Assembly: GCF_017168195.1 (NCBI RefSeq)
Contig: NZ_JADNYL010000002.1
Coordinates: 992,001 to 1,056,000, forward strand
Direction of reading: 5' to 3'
From: Thalassotalea sp. G2M2-11
GTDB lineage: Bacteria > Pseudomonadota > Gammaproteobacteria > Enterobacterales > Alteromonadaceae
Length of the DNA stretch: 64,000 nucleotides
Shown here: positions 63,987 through 64,000 of the stretch, piece by piece
Numbering within the stretch: the stretch's first letter is position 1
Layout of the letters: every line of letters begins with the position of its first letter
Translations under genes and position numbers: made by a program
The notes under the pieces: generated by a model
Database searches by the model: none
Told to the model about the DNA's origin: nothing
The model's input: the letters and a program-made list of their open reading frames with translations, nothing else

Positions 63987-64000
63987 GTCATCCACCAAGT

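Overview
This window is chromosomal DNA from a marine gammaproteobacterium of the order Alteromonadales, most likely the Colwellia/Thalassotalea group. The evidence is a low-GC sequence, a complete MSHA (mannose-sensitive haemagglutinin) type IV pilus locus sitting between csrD/mshH and mreBCD as in Vibrio and Shewanella, the sodium-motor flagellar gene motX, and a split class II ribonucleotide reductase. Most of the window is conserved core genome. I saw no rRNA, tRNA, insertion sequence, prophage or CRISPR array.

Layout. (1) 8-9574, minus strand: mreB, mreC, mreD, maf, rng, yhdP and a nitrilase-family amidase, covering cell shape, RNA processing and envelope lipid transport. (2) 9753-28015, minus strand: the MSHA locus, read from right to left: mshI, a PilN-like gene, mshJ, K, L, M, N, E, G, F, B, A, an extra MshA-like pilin, mshC, D, O, P, an unexpected PEP-CTERM protein gene, and mshQ. 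(3) 28128-32404: a D-cysteine desulfhydrase/ACC deaminase-like gene overlapping tail to tail with csrD, then the rpsF-priB-rpsR-rplI operon. (4) 32587-37552: the most accessory part. A Fur-box TonB-dependent receptor has as its only cysteines a CXXC in the plug and is followed by a secreted CXXC thioredoxin-fold protein. Two divergent orphan periplasmic binding proteins come next. (5) 37584-46783: rlmB, rnr (apparently without a canonical start codon), motX behind a sigma-28 promoter, a GGDEF and an HD-GYP protein for c-di-GMP turnover, an M28 peptidase, erpA under an IscR-type site, and a DUF6776-like protein. (6) 46850-51952: a CLC chloride transporter, hemJ, pyrB, hemL and a small unknown gene. 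(7) 52264-56338: rplM-rpsI and nrdJ/nrdJb behind tandem NrdR boxes. (8) 56417-63986: zapE, zapG, degQ, degS, murA, ibaG and mlaB-mlaC-mlaD.

How it fits together. A c-di-GMP theme runs through the window: MshE carries the tandem N-terminal c-di-GMP-binding motif, csrD is a degenerate GGDEF-EAL protein next to the pilus locus, and a cyclase and a phosphodiesterase lie beside motX. Several regulatory sites can be read directly: Fur, IscR, NrdR, sigma-28, a sigma-E-like site, and a probable S6:S18 leader. I found no clearly new multi-gene defence or mobile system. The most unusual candidates are the CXXC receptor/thioredoxin pair, the PEP-CTERM gene and second pilin inside the MSHA locus, the rnr start, and a CLC protein lacking the internal proton glutamate.
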